Assembly: GCF_024436055.1 (NCBI RefSeq)
Contig: NZ_JANFNH010000014.1
Coordinates: 62,001 to 126,000, forward strand
DNA from: Streptantibioticus rubrisoli
GTDB lineage: Bacteria; Actinomycetota; Actinomycetes; Streptomycetales; Streptomycetaceae
DNA length: 64,000 nucleotides
Direction of reading: 5' to 3'
The stretch's first letter is position 1, and each line of letters begins with the position of its first letter. A model generated the notes under the pieces. It had not been told where the DNA came from. It was given only the letters and a program-made list of their open reading frames with translations, and did not search any database. Shown here in pieces: positions 62,833 to 64,000 of the stretch. The translations under genes were made by a program, and so were the position numbers.

Positions 62833-64000
62833 TCAATGGCACTTGTGGTGGCAATTGGATCCGGTCGGGGGCCGCCGGGTGGTGGTCGTTCCTCTCGGGG
62901 TGTCGCGCTTGGTCGGGGGCGTTGCCGCTGGCGGATGAGCCGAGGGAGACGGGGCGCCGGGTTCGTCGGTGGTGGGGCCGAGCGGCTCGGGTGCGGGGAA
63001 CGGAACGTCGGGCTGCCCGGCCAGGGCGGCGCCCATGTACTGGGTCCAGATCGCGGTGGGGATGTCGCCGCCGAACACCTTCTGCAGACCGCCGACACCT
63101 TCCAGGGACAACAACCGCGGGTGGTTCGGGTCCTCCCTGAACAGGACGACGGATGTGGCGAGTTGACGGGTGTAGCCGATGAACCAGGCTGACTGGTAGT
63201 CATCGGTGGTGCCGGTCTTGCCCGCCGCCGTGCGGCCGAGTGCCTGGGCCTTGGTACCGGTGCCGCGGGCGATGACGCCCTGGAGCACGTTGGTCACGTT
63301 GTCCGCGACCGCCGAGGGCAGGGCACGCACCGGGGCCGGTGGGGCGAAGTCGGGCAGTGGGGTGCCGTCGTAGGTCACCTTGGTCACCGAGTAGGGCGTG
63401 GCGCGCATCCCGTCGGCGGCGAAGGTCGCGTAGACACCGGCCATCCGGACGGCGCTCGGGGTCGAGGTGCCGATGTAGAAGCCCGCACTGGGGGCGGCGA
63501 GGCTGTCAGCGTGTAGGCCGAGGTCCTCCGCCGTCGTCGCCACGTTGTGGTAGCCGACGTCCTCTCCCAGTTGCACGTACGGGGTGTTGACCGACTGCTC
63601 CATCGCCTTGCGCAGGTCGATGTAGCCCCAGGCCTGGTTGGTGTCGTTGTGCTGGTGGAGGTATCCGGAGGGGTCGTTGGTGTCGGTGACGTAGTTGCCC
63701 TGCTGGTCCTTGATCTGGATGCCGTCGTCACCGTTGAACTTGCTGGCCGGGGTGATCGGTTGAGCGGGCTTGCCGGGTTGCAGTACGGCTCCGTGCTGGA
63801 GCGCGGAGGCGAGGACGATCGGCTTGAAGGTCGACCCGACGGGGACGCCGGTGGTGTCGGCGTTGTCCGAGTAGTGCCCCTGGTCGAAGCCGGGACCACC
63901 GTAGACGGCGAGGATCTTGCCGGTCACGGGGTCGACGGAGGCCGCTCCGACCTGGACGTCGCGGTCGGCGGACCGGTGGGCGGGGTCGAGGCGTTCCTTG
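62833..64000 (-). CDS. Class A penicillin-binding protein, C-terminal part (5' end beyond the window)
   Basis: The frame is open to base 64000 and its visible 388 residues are a transpeptidase domain: VGSTFKPIVLASALQ (SxxK with the active serine), EQSVNTPYVQLGE (SxN) and AAGKTGTTDDYQSAWFIGYT (KTG). VDPVTGKILAVYGG at the start is typical of bifunctional PBP1-type enzymes, whose glycosyltransferase domain would lie further upstream. The C-terminus is a Pro/Thr/Ser-rich tail ending NCHHKCH, probably periplasmic and flexible. It builds and crosslinks peptidoglycan at the outer face of the membrane. Confidence 0.9.
   Translation of the reverse strand, partial: KERLDPAHRSADRDVQVGAASVDPVTGKILAVYGGPGFDQGHYSDNADTTGVPVGSTFKPIVLASALQHGAVLQPGKPAQPITPASKFNGDDGIQIKDQQGNYVTDTNDPSGYLHQHNDTNQAWGYIDLRKAMEQSVNTPYVQLGEDVGYHNVATTAEDLGLHADSLAAPSAGFYIGTSTPSAVRMAGVYATFAADGMRATPYSVTKVTYDGTPLPDFAPPAPVRALPSAVADNVTNVLQGVIARGTGTKAQALGRTAAGKTGTTDDYQSAWFIGYTRQLATSVVLFREDPNHPRLLSLEGVGGLQKVFGGDIPTAIWTQYMGAALAGQPDVPFPAPEPLGPTTDEPGAPSPSAHPPAATPPTKRDTPRGTTTTRRPPTGSNCHHKCH

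Overview
The window is high-GC actinomycete chromosome, almost certainly Streptomyces or a close relative. The signs are third-position G/C codon bias, frequent GTG starts, a mycothiol-type formaldehyde dehydrogenase, a SARP regulator and rare in-frame TTA leucine codons. No rRNA, complete tRNA, CRISPR array or intact transposon was seen.

Bases 1-24,000 are a patchwork. The left edge holds the start of a family 2 glycosyltransferase, a frameshifted epimerase and a three-gene molybdopterin oxidoreductase / membrane protein / methyltransferase operon. After that come scattered genes between decayed ones: at least eight transposase remnants across the window (IS3/IS481-like, IS256, IS5 and IS481 types), a double-frameshifted VOC protein, an MFS remnant, a 3'-truncated HelD-like helicase and a 5'-truncated SnoaL-like gene. 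Intact genes here include a lower-GC UDP-glycosyltransferase, a nitroreductase, a lipoprotein, two secreted phosphoesterases, a zinc-ribbon protein, two small secreted proteins, a SARP regulator with four TTA codons and a MerR regulator.

Bases 24,000-40,000 look like an immunity or signalling neighbourhood. A TIR-transmembrane-WD40 protein is encoded just after a membrane protein. Further on, five genes on the minus strand form a tightly coupled operon: three different dynamin-type GTPases, a class III cyclase-like protein with a histidine-rich tail, and a PycTM-like membrane protein of the kind used as effector in Pycsar anti-phage systems. A Crp/Fnr regulator that keeps cyclic-nucleotide-binding residues converges on the operon and overlaps its last gene. 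Calling this a defence system is inference; the gene content and coupling are seen directly.

Bases 40,000-42,300 carry a P450 and an RNase HI.

Bases 42,300-62,600 are a nearly complete choline-to-serine pathway: APC permease; choline dehydrogenase (betA) and betaine aldehyde dehydrogenase (betB); Rieske-type glycine betaine monooxygenase with its own Rieske ferredoxin and FAD reductase; dimethylglycine oxidase/dehydrogenase; heterotetrameric-type sarcosine oxidase; and serine hydroxymethyltransferase. Formaldehyde released on the way is probably handled by a mycothiol-dependent dehydrogenase and a metallo-beta-lactamase-fold hydrolase. An IclR regulator sits in the middle. A 17-bp palindrome (GTTGCG-N5-YGCAAC), usually as a tandem pair whose starts are exactly 19 bp apart, lies at five promoters of this island and singly before the permease. 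Sarcosine oxidase delta and alpha subunits are fused in one reading frame.

The right edge holds an IS5-like transposase tail and a class A penicillin-binding protein that runs off the window.
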